Of a stretch of 30,145 nt of DNA, positions 8,219 to 16,349 are shown in pieces. The stretch spans positions 1 to 30,145 of the forward strand of contig JBFXAN010000071.1 of assembly GCA_050184225.1 (NCBI GenBank), read 5' to 3'. The translations under genes and the position numbers were made by a program. Position 1 is the first letter of the stretch. Every line of letters starts with the position of its first letter. Origin of the DNA: JBFXAN01 sp050184225 (GTDB lineage: Bacteria > Chloroflexota > Dehalococcoidia > CAUJGQ01). A model generated the notes under the pieces. That model did not search any database, was not told the DNA's origin, and was given only the letters and a program-made list of their open reading frames with translations.

Positions 8219-9357
8219 CCGAGGCCCAGTCGCCGCTCGATCGCGCGCGGGCGCTGGCGTCGCGGATCCGAGCCTGCGCGGAGGCGATCGAGGCCGAGCG
8301 GGAGCTGCCCCGACCGCTGTTTGAGGCGCTGGCGGACGCCGGGTTCTTTCATCTGGCGCTGCCGCGCTCGCTCGGTTGTCCCGAGATCGATCTGCCGGAT
8401 TACGTCCGGGTGATCGAGGAGTTGGGGAAGGCGGATGCAAGCACAGCCTGGATCGTGAACCAGGGGGCGATCTTTGCGACGTACGCTGCCCGAATGCATC
8501 ACGACGTCGCCCGTGCCATCTGGATCGACCCGCCGCGCAGCGTCGTCGCGAATACACCCCAGGCGACGGCCCAGGCCGTTGTGGTCCCCGGCGGCTATCG
8601 AGTCACCGGCCGTCAGGGATTCGCCACCGGCTGCCGCCATGCCACCTGGATCGCCGCCCACGCGCAGGTGGTCGAGGACGGCCGCCCAAGACTCCAGTCG
8701 AACGGCATGCCGGAGGCGCGATTTCTGTTCGTGCCGGTCGCGGAGGCTGAGCTGCTCGACACCTGGCATGTTCGGGGTCTGCGCGGCACAGGGACGCACC
8801 ACTTCGCCGTGGCGAATGCCTTCGTGCCGGCGGAGCGCACCGTGCTGTACGACGGGGCACCACTGGTTGAGACGGGACCGCTCTATCGCATCCCGCGAAC
8901 GCTCGTCTTTGCCTCGGGTGACGCCGCCGTCGCGCTGGGGGTAGCCCGTGCCGCGCTGGAGACGTTCGGCGATCTGGCGGGTGCGAAGACGCCGCAGTGG
9001 ACGGCGGGGTTGCTCCGCGATCAGCCGATGGTGCAGGCAGAGGTTGGCCGCGCGGAGGCGCATCTCCGTTCCGGCCGCGCATTCCTGATGGAGGCGGTCG
9101 GCGAGATTTGGAACCTTGCGACGAGCGATGTCCCCGGACCAGACCAACAGGCGGCGCTGCGCCTGGCGACGACGCACGCGATCCGGCTGGCGACCGAGGT
9201 TGTCGATGCGATCTACATGGCCTCAGGAGCGACCGCGATCGACGAGAGTCATGCGCTCCAGCGTCACTTCCAGGACATCCACGTGATCACGCAACACGTT
9301 CAGTCACGCCGCTCGTATTACGGCTCCGTTGGCCGTCACCTGCTTGGGATCGGCTAG
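8215..9357 (+). CDS. acyl-CoA dehydrogenase-fold flavoprotein, probably a group D monooxygenase
   Basis: The 380-residue protein has the acyl-CoA dehydrogenase fold. An N-terminal helical domain carries LPRPLFEALADAGFFHLALP and VIEELGKADASTAWI, the middle beta domain has GGYRVTGRQGFATGC, and a helical C-terminus follows. These N-terminal patterns are those of the HsaA/HpaB/DszC-like flavin-dependent monooxygenases and related desulfurisation enzymes more than of true acyl-CoA dehydrogenases. True dehydrogenase function cannot be excluded. The ATG overlaps the stop of the luciferase-like gene by four bases, so the two are made together. Pairing two flavoenzymes of different folds in one transcript suggests sequential oxidations of one substrate (inference). 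Its stop is 13 bases from the convergent dehydrogenase gene. Confidence 0.85.
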   Translation: MTEAQSPLDRARALASRIRACAEAIEAERELPRPLFEALADAGFFHLALPRSLGCPEIDLPDYVRVIEELGKADASTAWIVNQGAIFATYAARMHHDVARAIWIDPPRSVVANTPQATAQAVVVPGGYRVTGRQGFATGCRHATWIAAHAQVVEDGRPRLQSNGMPEARFLFVPVAEAELLDTWHVRGLRGTGTHHFAVANAFVPAERTVLYDGAPLVETGPLYRIPRTLVFASGDAAVALGVARAALETFGDLAGAKTPQWTAGLLRDQPMVQAEVGRAEAHLRSGRAFLMEAVGEIWNLATSDVPGPDQQAALRLATTHAIRLATEVVDAIYMASGATAIDESHALQRHFQDIHVITQHVQSRRSYYGSVGRHLLGIG

Positions 9358-9370
9358 CAGCGGATGGCTA

Positions 9371-10432
9371 TCAGTAGCCGCGGTCCCAATCGATGAGGTT
9401 GACGAGGGGACGGCCGTCGAGGAATGCGCGGAGATTGTCACAGAACAGTTCGATCGGGCGCTGGTGGGGCACGTCGGTACCGCCGGAGACGTGGGGCGTG
9501 ATCAGCACCCGGTCGTCATCCCACAGGCGTCGATCCGGCTCGCGCTCGAACTCGCCAGTGTAGACATCGAGCGCGACGCCGCGAAGCCGTCCTGCGCGGA
9601 GCGCGTCGATCAGCGCCGGCTCGTCGATGATCTCGCCCCGCGCCACGTTGACGAGGATCGCGCCCGGTTTCATTGCGGCGAATGCTTGACGGTTGAGCAG
9701 GCCGGTGGTCTCCGGGGTCCATTGACAGCAGACGACGACGCAGTGGCTTTCGCGAAGGAGATCGTGCAGGTGATCGGCGCTCTCCAGGCGGCTGAATCCC
9801 TCCGGCAGTGTGGCAGCGGATGGAACCGAACGTCGGGTACCAACGACCCGCATGCCCGCCGCCGCGCAGAGGCGGGCCACGTCCTGGCCGATGCCGCCGG
9901 CGCCGATGATGCAGACGGTCTTTCCCTGGAGCAGGATCGGATGATAGGCGCGGTGATCGAATTCGTGTCGTTGTCGATCGAGGGTGGCATGGGAGAAACC
10001 GCGTGCGAAGTAGAGCAGACCGGCGAGGGCATACTCGGCGTAGGGGCGGCGGGTGTCCTCCTGTCCGCGCGAGGTGGTGGCGAGCACGTCGCTGCCCCAC
10101 AGGTCGCCGGCAAGCAGATTGCTTGAGCCCGCCGGCATCTGGTGGAACCAGCGCAGGCGGGGCGACCGTGCCCGCAGGTCCAGGGGAAAGGGGAATCCCC
10201 CGAGGATGACGGCGGCATCGGCCAGCACCTGGTCACGCTGGTCGCGGGAGGTGGAGGGAGCGTCGCGCCGGCCAAGGTAGCGCTGGACGGTCCAGGCCGG
10301 CCACGTCTCCCGGATCTCGACATCGAACCAGCCCCGTGCATCAACCACGTTCAGCCGCCGATCGACGGCGGCGATGGTTGCGAGCGCATCGTCGTTCACC
10401 GTGCCGATCACGACGACGTAGAGGGAATCCAT
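9371..10432 (-). CDS. D-2-hydroxyacid dehydrogenase (NAD-dependent)
   Basis: The 353-residue protein has the D-isomer 2-hydroxyacid dehydrogenase architecture. The NAD-binding GAGGIG is at 177-182. The catalytic Arg is in NVARGEIID (Arg265), the Glu is near 298 in FEREP, and the His is in ITPHVSG (His314), so the triad is complete. Such enzymes interconvert 2-keto acids and D-2-hydroxy acids (glyoxylate/hydroxypyruvate reductase-like members are closest in layout). GGGAG lies before the ATG. It is the last gene of a four-gene leftward run (fused CoA transferase, enoyl-CoA hydratase, amidohydrolase, this gene) and is separated from the amidohydrolase by a hairpin repeat. The N-terminal substrate domain looks divergent, so the substrate is not assigned. 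Confidence 0.9.
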   Translation of the reverse strand: MDSLYVVVIGTVNDDALATIAAVDRRLNVVDARGWFDVEIRETWPAWTVQRYLGRRDAPSTSRDQRDQVLADAAVILGGFPFPLDLRARSPRLRWFHQMPAGSSNLLAGDLWGSDVLATTSRGQEDTRRPYAEYALAGLLYFARGFSHATLDRQRHEFDHRAYHPILLQGKTVCIIGAGGIGQDVARLCAAAGMRVVGTRRSVPSAATLPEGFSRLESADHLHDLLRESHCVVVCCQWTPETTGLLNRQAFAAMKPGAILVNVARGEIIDEPALIDALRAGRLRGVALDVYTGEFEREPDRRLWDDDRVLITPHVSGGTDVPHQRPIELFCDNLRAFLDGRPLVNLIDWDRGY

Positions 10433-10477
10433 CTCGGTTTACTCCCATAGCACGTTTGATACTGACCTACCGAGGCC

Positions 10478-10562
10478 CCCATGTCATCCTGAGCGACAGC
10501 GAAGGATCTCGGTCGAGAGTCAGACATCCGAGATCCTTCGCTGTCGCTCAGGATGACATGGG
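10478..10562. repeat. long hairpin repeat, family 1, copy A
   Basis: Two perfectly complementary 35-base arms (10478-10512 and 10528-10562) flank a 15-base loop. The arms contain the shared core GTCATCCTGAGC and GCGAAGGATCTCGG found in copies B, C and D. It lies between the amidohydrolase stop and the dehydrogenase start. Transcribed, it would form a very stable stem and could end or attenuate transcription, although no U-tract follows. Confidence 0.9.
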
Positions 10563-10589
10563 TATGTCGGGTTCCCTGTCAAAGGCACG

Positions 10590-11549
10590 CTACGACTCGA
10601 GCCGCAACACGCTCGGCGCATTCCGCTCCAGGATCAACTCAACATCCTCCCCGGGTAAGCCCACTTCACGAATCCAGGCAAACGTGCGGGCGTAGGTCTC
10701 AAAGGCAAGCAGCACCGTGAAGTCGCTGCCGGGCAGTAGATGGTCGGCGCCGAACGCTATGCAGGCGCAGGTGAGAGCGGCGTGGGAGCCGTGGCCGACG
10801 GTGTCGTAGTAGAAGCGGCGGGCGGTGACGCTCGGCGGCTCCGGCAGTTGGTTCCGCTCCATCGAGAATTGGTTGTCCAACCGCTGCAGCAGCATCGGGA
10901 TCGGACCGCCGAGGTGCGGGACGATGAACGTGATGTTCGGGTAGCGCGCGGGAATGCGCTTGGCGATCAGGTGGAGGACGATCACCGCGTCCTCCATCGA
11001 CGTACCGACGGCCCCGCTGAATCCGTAGTCGGTAATCATCGGCGAGCCGATGCCGTTGCCGGCGGGATGATAGAAGATGATGCCGTTGCGGCGGTCAAGC
11101 TCCTCATAGATCGGCAGAAACTCATCCTCGGCGACGGAGCGGCCCAATGCCGAAATGTGCAGGTTGACGCCGATCATCCCCAGATCGTCGAGGCCACGTC
11201 GCAGTTCGTCCATCGACGCAGCAATATGTGGTAGCGGCAGCGAGACGAAGCCCTTGAACTGCTCCGGGAAGCGGGCGGCCAACCGCGCATTCGCGTCATT
11301 GACGATCTGTGCCGCCTCAACGGCCAATGCCTGATCTTTGGCGTATGGTGATCGCCCGGCGGCGGGGGAGAGCACCTGCATGCCGACGCCGGCATCGGCC
11401 ATCAACTGGAGGCGCTGCTCGATGTGGGCCTCGTCGTCCGTGTCGGGAAACCCACCGCCGACGAATCCGCCGAGCGGGCGGCCGGCGATCCGGTCGAGCA
11501 CCGCGTTATAGGCGCGAGGATGATAATGGGCATGGACATCGACGATCAT
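10590..11549 (-). CDS. amidohydrolase family protein, ACMSD-like
   Basis: The 319-residue protein matches the aminocarboxymuconate-semialdehyde decarboxylase-related amidohydrolases. The N-terminus MIVDVHAHYHP carries the metal-binding His6-x-His8. FYHPAGNG gives His161, IVPHLGGPIPM gives His212, and LLPGSDFT gives Asp276. The full zinc set is therefore present. Members decarboxylate or hydrolyse small carboxylic acids, often after ring cleavage. I chose the ATG at 11549 because AAGGGAG lies seven bases upstream; a TTG six bases earlier sits too close to that site. It is the third gene of a leftward four-gene run, with hairpin repeats on both sides. It is clearly a different subfamily from the 427-residue amidohydrolase at 727-2010. 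Confidence 0.9.
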   Translation of the reverse strand: MIVDVHAHYHPRAYNAVLDRIAGRPLGGFVGGGFPDTDDEAHIEQRLQLMADAGVGMQVLSPAAGRSPYAKDQALAVEAAQIVNDANARLAARFPEQFKGFVSLPLPHIAASMDELRRGLDDLGMIGVNLHISALGRSVAEDEFLPIYEELDRRNGIIFYHPAGNGIGSPMITDYGFSGAVGTSMEDAVIVLHLIAKRIPARYPNITFIVPHLGGPIPMLLQRLDNQFSMERNQLPEPPSVTARRFYYDTVGHGSHAALTCACIAFGADHLLPGSDFTVLLAFETYARTFAWIREVGLPGEDVELILERNAPSVLRLES

Positions 11550-11640
11550 CGACAATCTCCCTTGTCAGCGGAGCTGAGAATGCGCCCGCGATCTCAGCAT
11601 CCATATCAGTCGCTCCGGTGATTCTGTCACACTGGGACCG

Positions 11641-11672
11641 GCGCACCTGGGAGCGCGGGCTTCCAGGTGCGC
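11641..11672. repeat. short hairpin sharing a core with the hairpin at 29975-30052
   Basis: A perfect 10-base stem (GCGCACCTGG, 11641-11650, with 11663-11672) encloses a 12-base loop. Bases 11647-11666 are identical to the first 20 bases of the left arm at 29975-30003. It lies between the enoyl-CoA hydratase stop and the ACMSD-like gene. Confidence 0.75.
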
Positions 11673-11692
11673 TACAAACCTACCTGCCATCA

Positions 11693-12466
11693 CTAATGGC
11701 CGCGATAGACCGGCGCGCGCTTCTCGACGAAGGCACGCGGGCCTTCCTTCGCGTCGTCGGTCGTGCCGATCAGGGCGCGGTAGAGGTCGCTGAAACGGGA
11801 GACCGGCTCCCAGGGCATATCAAGCGCGCGCAGCGCCAGCTCCTTGACGGCCTCGACTGCGAGCGGCGCGTTGCGGATGATCCGTCCGGCAAGCTCGCCG
11901 GCGGCGGCGTGCAGCTCGTCGGCCGGCACGATCCGGCTGATGATGCCCAGGCGCTGCGCGGTGGAGGCGTCGATCGGGTCACCGGTGAGCAGCATCTCCA
12001 TCGCATCGGTCAGCGGGATCATCCGCGCCAGGCGCATCGGTCCGCCGCCGCCGGGGAAGAAGCCACGGCGGATCTCCGGCAGGCCGAACTGGGAGGCCGG
12101 CGTGGCGATGCGGATGTCGCAACTCAGCGCCAGCTCGAAGCCACCACCGAGGCAGTAGCCGTCGATCGCGGCGATGATCGGCTTGCGCAGAGCGCGGCCG
12201 CGCGGCCCGTGCGCCCAGCGCAGATCGGCCGGTCCCTGGTCGCTGACCGTGCGTTCCTTCAGATCAGCCCCGGCAGAAAAGGCACGCCCACCGGCGCCGC
12301 TGATCACGGCGACCCGCGCGGCAGGGTTGGCGTCGACCTCCGACCATGCCCGATCCAGGCCCTCGCGCACCGCCAGATTGAGCGCGTTCAGCGCCTCGGG
12401 CCGGTTCAGCGTGATCCAGGCGATGCCGTCGCGGACTTCGTAAAGCACCGCTTGTTCTTCGCTCAT
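11693..12466 (-). CDS. enoyl-CoA hydratase/isomerase family protein with both catalytic glutamates
   Basis: The 257-residue crotonase is of standard length. AGADLKE (65-71) and GYCLGGGFELALSCD (103-117) form the oxyanion hole. Glu111 and Glu131 (in LPEIRRGFF) are spaced exactly 20 residues apart, like Glu144 and Glu164 of rat mitochondrial enoyl-CoA hydratase. This makes it the best candidate here for a genuine hydratase. The ATG at 12466 was chosen because GAGGAGG lies about seven bases upstream; an upstream extension to 12514 adds an unconserved peptide. It lies between the fused CoA transferase and the ACMSD-like amidohydrolase in one direction, so its substrate may be the CoA ester made by the transferase (inference). 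Confidence 0.92.
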   Translation of the reverse strand: MSEEQAVLYEVRDGIAWITLNRPEALNALNLAVREGLDRAWSEVDANPAARVAVISGAGGRAFSAGADLKERTVSDQGPADLRWAHGPRGRALRKPIIAAIDGYCLGGGFELALSCDIRIATPASQFGLPEIRRGFFPGGGGPMRLARMIPLTDAMEMLLTGDPIDASTAQRLGIISRIVPADELHAAAGELAGRIIRNAPLAVEAVKELALRALDMPWEPVSRFSDLYRALIGTTDDAKEGPRAFVEKRAPVYRGH

Positions 12467-12521
12467 GATTCTCCTCCTCGGGTGGCTTATCAAAGCGCCG
12501 CAACATTGCACCAAGGTAAGC

Positions 12522-12601
12522 CCCTGTCAGCCTGAGTGCAGCGAAGGATCTCGGTGGTCAGCTTGCGTCCGAGATCCTTCGCTGCACTCAGGCTGACAGG
12601 G
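12522..12601. repeat. long hairpin repeat, family 1, copy B
   Basis: Perfect 33-base arms (12522-12554 and 12569-12601) flank a 14-base loop. The core GCGAAGGATCTCGG is shared with the other copies, but the outer part differs (GTCAGCCTGAGTGC instead of GTCATCCTGAGC). Every difference is matched in the opposite arm. It lies between the CoA transferase stop and the enoyl-CoA hydratase start. Confidence 0.9.
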
Positions 12602-12631
12602 ATTCTGCGACTCTTCGCTCGTAATTTCCTT

Positions 12632-15154
12632 TCAACCTCCCAAGGCGGCGAACGCCTCTGGAAGGTAGCGGGTGCCGATCGTGCCAGCGGTGCGGCGCCC
12701 CTCGTACTCTTCGGCGGTCATGCCGAGCAGATCCCGATAGACGTAGTCGTTGTCCTGGCCGAGCGTTACGGGGGCACGGCGCAGACGGTTAGGTGTGCGT
12801 GCCATTCGCCAGATGAGGCCGGGGTATGGGTGACGGCCAACGGCATCGTTCTCCAGTTCCTCGAAGAAGCTGCGCGATCGTAGTTGCGGGCAGGCGAACC
12901 GCTCGGCGGCGGTCTGGAGCGGCCCGGCGGCGACTCCGGCCGCTTGAAGCCGCCGGGTGAGATCGAACTTGTCGCATGCGCGGGTTTGTGCCGCGATCAG
13001 GGGGTCGAGGTCGGACTGGTTCGTCCAGCGGAAGGCGGCGTCGGCGAAGCGGAGGTCGTCGATCAGGTTGGGGAGGTCGAGCGTACGGCAGAGCGCGGCG
13101 AACTCCGCGTCGGTGCCGATGTCAATCGCGATCCATTGATCCTCGCCCCGGCAGGGATAGACGTTGTGCGGCGCGTGCGACCGGTGGCGGTTACCCCATG
13201 GGCTTGGGTCGTGACGGTTCATCGTCCAGTCGAGGATCAGTTCCCCCAGCATCGGCAGGAAGTTCTCCGCCTGGGCCAGCTCGATCTGTTGCCCCTGTCC
13301 GGTCTGCTGGCGGTGATAGAGCGCGAACAGCACCGCCAGGGCGCCCTGGACGCCGGCGGCGGCATCGGCCGTGTAGACGTCGCCACCCTCGTCCGGCGTG
13401 CCATCCGGATAGCCGCGCACCTGATGATGGCCGATCAGTCCTTCGAGATGGGTGCCGTAGGCGCGGTAGCCGCGATAGGGACCGGAGAGGCCGAAGGCCG
13501 GCATCCGCAGCATGATCAGGTCGGGCTTGACCCGGACGAGGTCGTCGTAGATGATGCCCGCTTTGTCGATCGTGTCGGGGACGTTGTTCTCGACGACGAC
13601 ATCGGAGCAGGCGACCAGCTGTAGGAACTGCTCGCGCCCCTCCGCCGTCATCACGTCGCAGGCCATCGACCGCTTGTTGCGGGCGTGGCTGTTGAAGCCG
13701 GAGTTGCGGTCCCACGGCCGGTCGCCCGGATCGAAGTTTGGGTAGCCGCCCCCGGCAGCGATGCCGTGGCGTCCGCGCTCCTCCTCCATCGCGCGGGTGC
13801 TGCGACGTTCGGCCCAGCGCGTCGACGGCTGAATCCGCGTGACCGGCTCGACGCGGATCACCTCGGCGCCCCACTCGGCGAGTAGCTGCGTGACGTGCGG
13901 ACCGGCCCAGACGACCGTGACATCCGCAACCCGCACGCCGGCCAGGGGGAGCCGCGAGGTGGTGGCCGCGGGTGACGTGGGTGATTTCACCCTCATTGCT
14001 ATGGCCGAGGCGCGGATGACATCGCCGTGCTCGTCAAGCAGCGGCGCGCGGCGTGCCTGTGGCCGGGGTGTGGTCGACATGACGAAGGGGCGGCCGGGAT
14101 ATTCGATCGGTCCCGTGTGCGGATGCTCGATCGTCTCCCAGACGGAACGTCCCCGAAAGTGCGGGTCCGCGAGCAGGTCGGGGATCGTATTCACCGGCGC
14201 GGAGAGCAGGCGGTGGGATTGGGCGATCGCCGCCGCCTCCGCCTTGGTGTGCTGTATCAGCCACGCCAGATAGGTCGCCTCCACCGCCTCGAAGAACTCC
14301 GGCGTCCGCGAGCGTTGGAGGAGCTGCGGGTCGGCGGCGAGGTCGGGGCGGCCGATCATCCGCAGGAACGCGGGCAGACGCGGGCCGCCGGCGTTGAGGT
14401 TGATGTAGCCGTCGCGACATGGCCGCATCCCCGAGGCAAGCGCGGTCCCTCGTAGCTGGCGACGCGGCTCGGCGCCGGTGTAGGCATAGCTGACGACGTA
14501 CGGCGATGCCCGGTCCCGCGAACCGGCCTGCGTTTCGTAGATCGAGACGTCGACATGATCGCCTTCGCCGGTCTGCTGCCGGCGGAACAGCGCGATCATC
14601 CCCGCCAGCGCGGCGACGGCCCCCGCTTGATAGAGCGCGAGCGCGCCGCCGCCGGCGAGGCGCAGCGGCTCACGCTCGGCGCTCCCCGTCCAGAGCATCG
14701 GGCCGCCCATCGCTTGGGCGATGAGATCGGTGAGCCGGTAGTCCAGGTACGGCCCCGTCTGTCCCCAGGGTGTGATCGAGACAAGCACGATGCCGGGCCG
14801 CACCTGGTCCAGGTCGGAATAACCGAGGCCGAGTTCCGCAAGCCGGCCGGGTGGTTGGTCCTCGACGACGAGGTCGCACGTCGAGACAAGCGTCCGGATC
14901 AGCGCCCGGTTACCCTCTTCGAGGAGGTCGAGGCTGATGCTGCGCTTGTTCGTATTGAGAAAGAGGAACCGGCCCGAGCCTTCGGGATGAGGTGTATTGG
15001 CGACGAAGGGGCCGTCCTGTCGTGAGGGGTCGCCACCGGGTGGCTCGACCTTGATCACGTCCGCGCCGTGGTCCGCGAGCAGCTTCGTCATGTACGGACC
15101 GGCGACCCCGGTCGTCAGATCGAGCACCCGCAACCCCACGAGTGGACCGGTCAT
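12632..15154 (-). CDS. double-domain CaiB/BaiF (class III) CoA transferase, tandem fusion
   Basis: The 840-residue protein is about twice the usual class III CoA transferase length and holds two full copies. Domain 1 (about 4-385) begins LVGLRVLDLTTGVAGPYMTK and domain 2 (about 402-840) begins LPLAGVRVADVTVVWAGPHV. Each has the GADVIKVEP-like loop and the later TGEGDHVDVS or TGQGQQIELA motif. Family members move CoA between carboxylic acids through an enzyme-bound aspartyl intermediate. Domain 1 keeps that Asp (Asp143 in LTDLIAQAMGG); the matching stretch of domain 2 reads YGTHLEGLIGH with no Asp. GAGGAGG precedes the ATG at 15154, preferred over an upstream start at 15181. It is the first gene of the leftward run and divergent from a crotonase. 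Class III enzymes act as interlocked dimers, so the fusion may be a covalent heterodimer (inference). Confidence 0.9.
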   Translation of the reverse strand: MTGPLVGLRVLDLTTGVAGPYMTKLLADHGADVIKVEPPGGDPSRQDGPFVANTPHPEGSGRFLFLNTNKRSISLDLLEEGNRALIRTLVSTCDLVVEDQPPGRLAELGLGYSDLDQVRPGIVLVSITPWGQTGPYLDYRLTDLIAQAMGGPMLWTGSAEREPLRLAGGGALALYQAGAVAALAGMIALFRRQQTGEGDHVDVSIYETQAGSRDRASPYVVSYAYTGAEPRRQLRGTALASGMRPCRDGYINLNAGGPRLPAFLRMIGRPDLAADPQLLQRSRTPEFFEAVEATYLAWLIQHTKAEAAAIAQSHRLLSAPVNTIPDLLADPHFRGRSVWETIEHPHTGPIEYPGRPFVMSTTPRPQARRAPLLDEHGDVIRASAIAMRVKSPTSPAATTSRLPLAGVRVADVTVVWAGPHVTQLLAEWGAEVIRVEPVTRIQPSTRWAERRSTRAMEEERGRHGIAAGGGYPNFDPGDRPWDRNSGFNSHARNKRSMACDVMTAEGREQFLQLVACSDVVVENNVPDTIDKAGIIYDDLVRVKPDLIMLRMPAFGLSGPYRGYRAYGTHLEGLIGHHQVRGYPDGTPDEGGDVYTADAAAGVQGALAVLFALYHRQQTGQGQQIELAQAENFLPMLGELILDWTMNRHDPSPWGNRHRSHAPHNVYPCRGEDQWIAIDIGTDAEFAALCRTLDLPNLIDDLRFADAAFRWTNQSDLDPLIAAQTRACDKFDLTRRLQAAGVAAGPLQTAAERFACPQLRSRSFFEELENDAVGRHPYPGLIWRMARTPNRLRRAPVTLGQDNDYVYRDLLGMTAEEYEGRRTAGTIGTRYLPEAFAALGG

Positions 15155-15283
15155 AGCATCCTCCTCATTCGGCAACGACACCGGGGCGGGCGGCTCGCGC
15201 CCGATCCCGGAATGTGGCTACTATGATGCCCACGGCATGCACACACGTCGAGTCGGCGTTCGATGCGCCGGATGAGGTGGAAC

Positions 15284-16153
15284 ATGGAGTCAGAGAACAT
15301 CAGCTACGAGGTACGTGACCACGTCGCGCATCTTACGATGAATCGGCCGGAGACGCTGAACACGCTCACTTCGGCGATGATCCGCGACATCGATGAGGCG
15401 ATGAAGACCGCCGACCGCGACCCGGAGGTGCGCGTCGTCGTCTTCACCGGCGCCGGCCGCGCGTTCTCGTCCGGACACGACCTCTCGGGGCGGCCGCGCG
15501 AGATTCCGCCGGGTGCGCCGCGCCAGGGCAGCGTCGAATTTCGCTTCGACTTCGAGGAGGAGTACTACCTCGAAGCCAATCTGACGATCCGCAACCTGCG
15601 CAAGCCGACGATCGCTGGCCTGCGCGGTCATGTCGTCCTCGGCGGGCTGATGACGGCGCTGATGTGCGACCTCGTCGTCGCAGAGGAGAGCACCAACCTC
15701 TGGAATCCGTCGCTGCGCCACGCGGGTACGGGCGGCGAGGTGATGGTGCTGCCCTGGGATATCGGCGTGCGCAAGACGAAGCTGCTGCTCTGGACCGGCG
15801 ACCCGCTCGATGTCTACGAGGCGGAGCGGCTGGGCATGGTCAGCAAGGTGGTGAAGGACGGCACGCTCGAAGCGGAGTGTCAGCGGCTGGCCGACCGGAT
15901 CGCGCTGATGCCGCCGCGGGTCCTCCAGATGACCAAACGCTCGCTGAACAAGATGCAGGAGATCCAGGGACAACTCCTCGCCTACGAGCACCACTTCCTC
16001 ATGCATCAGCTCGGCCACGCCAGCGACGAGGCGGCAGAGTGGAACGCCGAGGCGGCCAAGCACCGCGCCGAGGGCGGGTTCAAGGCGTGGCTCCAGTTCC
16101 GCGACGGCCCGTTCCGCGAGCAGACCGAGCGGGAATATGTGCAGCCGTCGTAA
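15284..16153 (+). CDS. atypical crotonase (enoyl-CoA hydratase-like) lacking both catalytic glutamates
   Basis: The 289-residue protein has the crotonase fold: VAHLTMNRPETLNTLT, the oxyanion-hole motif FSSGHDLSG (61-69) and GHVVLGGLMTALMCDL (115-130). Where enoyl-CoA hydratase has its two catalytic glutamates, this protein has Met123 and Ser143 (NPSLRHAG), so ordinary hydratase chemistry is unlikely. The crotonase superfamily includes decarboxylases, isomerases, hydrolases and dehalogenases with other residues, and one of these is more likely. The ATG at 15284 follows GAGGTGG by five bases; an upstream frame to 15263 is not needed. A C-terminal extension of about 30 residues is longer than usual. 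It starts a rightward run divergent from the fused CoA transferase. Confidence 0.88.
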   Translation: MESENISYEVRDHVAHLTMNRPETLNTLTSAMIRDIDEAMKTADRDPEVRVVVFTGAGRAFSSGHDLSGRPREIPPGAPRQGSVEFRFDFEEEYYLEANLTIRNLRKPTIAGLRGHVVLGGLMTALMCDLVVAEESTNLWNPSLRHAGTGGEVMVLPWDIGVRKTKLLLWTGDPLDVYEAERLGMVSKVVKDGTLEAECQRLADRIALMPPRVLQMTKRSLNKMQEIQGQLLAYEHHFLMHQLGHASDEAAEWNAEAAKHRAEGGFKAWLQFRDGPFREQTEREYVQPS

Positions 16154-16216
16154 GGTTGAGCATTGATCGCGTGTCGATGTTGCCGGAATGGCTTACGGAG
16201 CGCAGCAATGCATTGA

Positions 16217-16293
16217 CTTGTCATCCTGAGCGAAGCGAAGGATCTCGGACGTACGTAACCTCCGAGATCCTTCGCGTTGCTCAGGATGACAAG
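16217..16293. repeat. long hairpin repeat, family 1, copy C
   Basis: Arms of 33 bases (16217-16249 and 16261-16293) pair at 31 positions across an 11-base loop. The core matches copies A, B and D; the two mismatches fall in the variable centre of the stem. It lies between the two plus-strand crotonase genes. Confidence 0.9.
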
Positions 16294-16349
16294 AAGTGTC
16301 GTTTGCTCGGCGTAAACACATTTGGTAAGCACGTTTGGAGGAGGAGTCA

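Noticed and set aside
7211..9177. Two long minus-strand frames (7211-8557 and 7915-9177) opposite the flavoenzyme genes
   Set aside because: Arg/Asp/Pro-rich shadow translations with no domain, fully overlapping two well-recognised genes.
10478..10562. Classical rho-independent terminator
   Set aside because: The stem is far longer than usual and no U-tract follows on either strand; it is better described as a dispersed repeat, though it may still affect transcription.
11309..12535. 408-residue plus-strand frame across the amidohydrolase and hydratase genes
   Set aside because: It crosses two real minus-strand genes and the gap between them and shows no recognisable domain.
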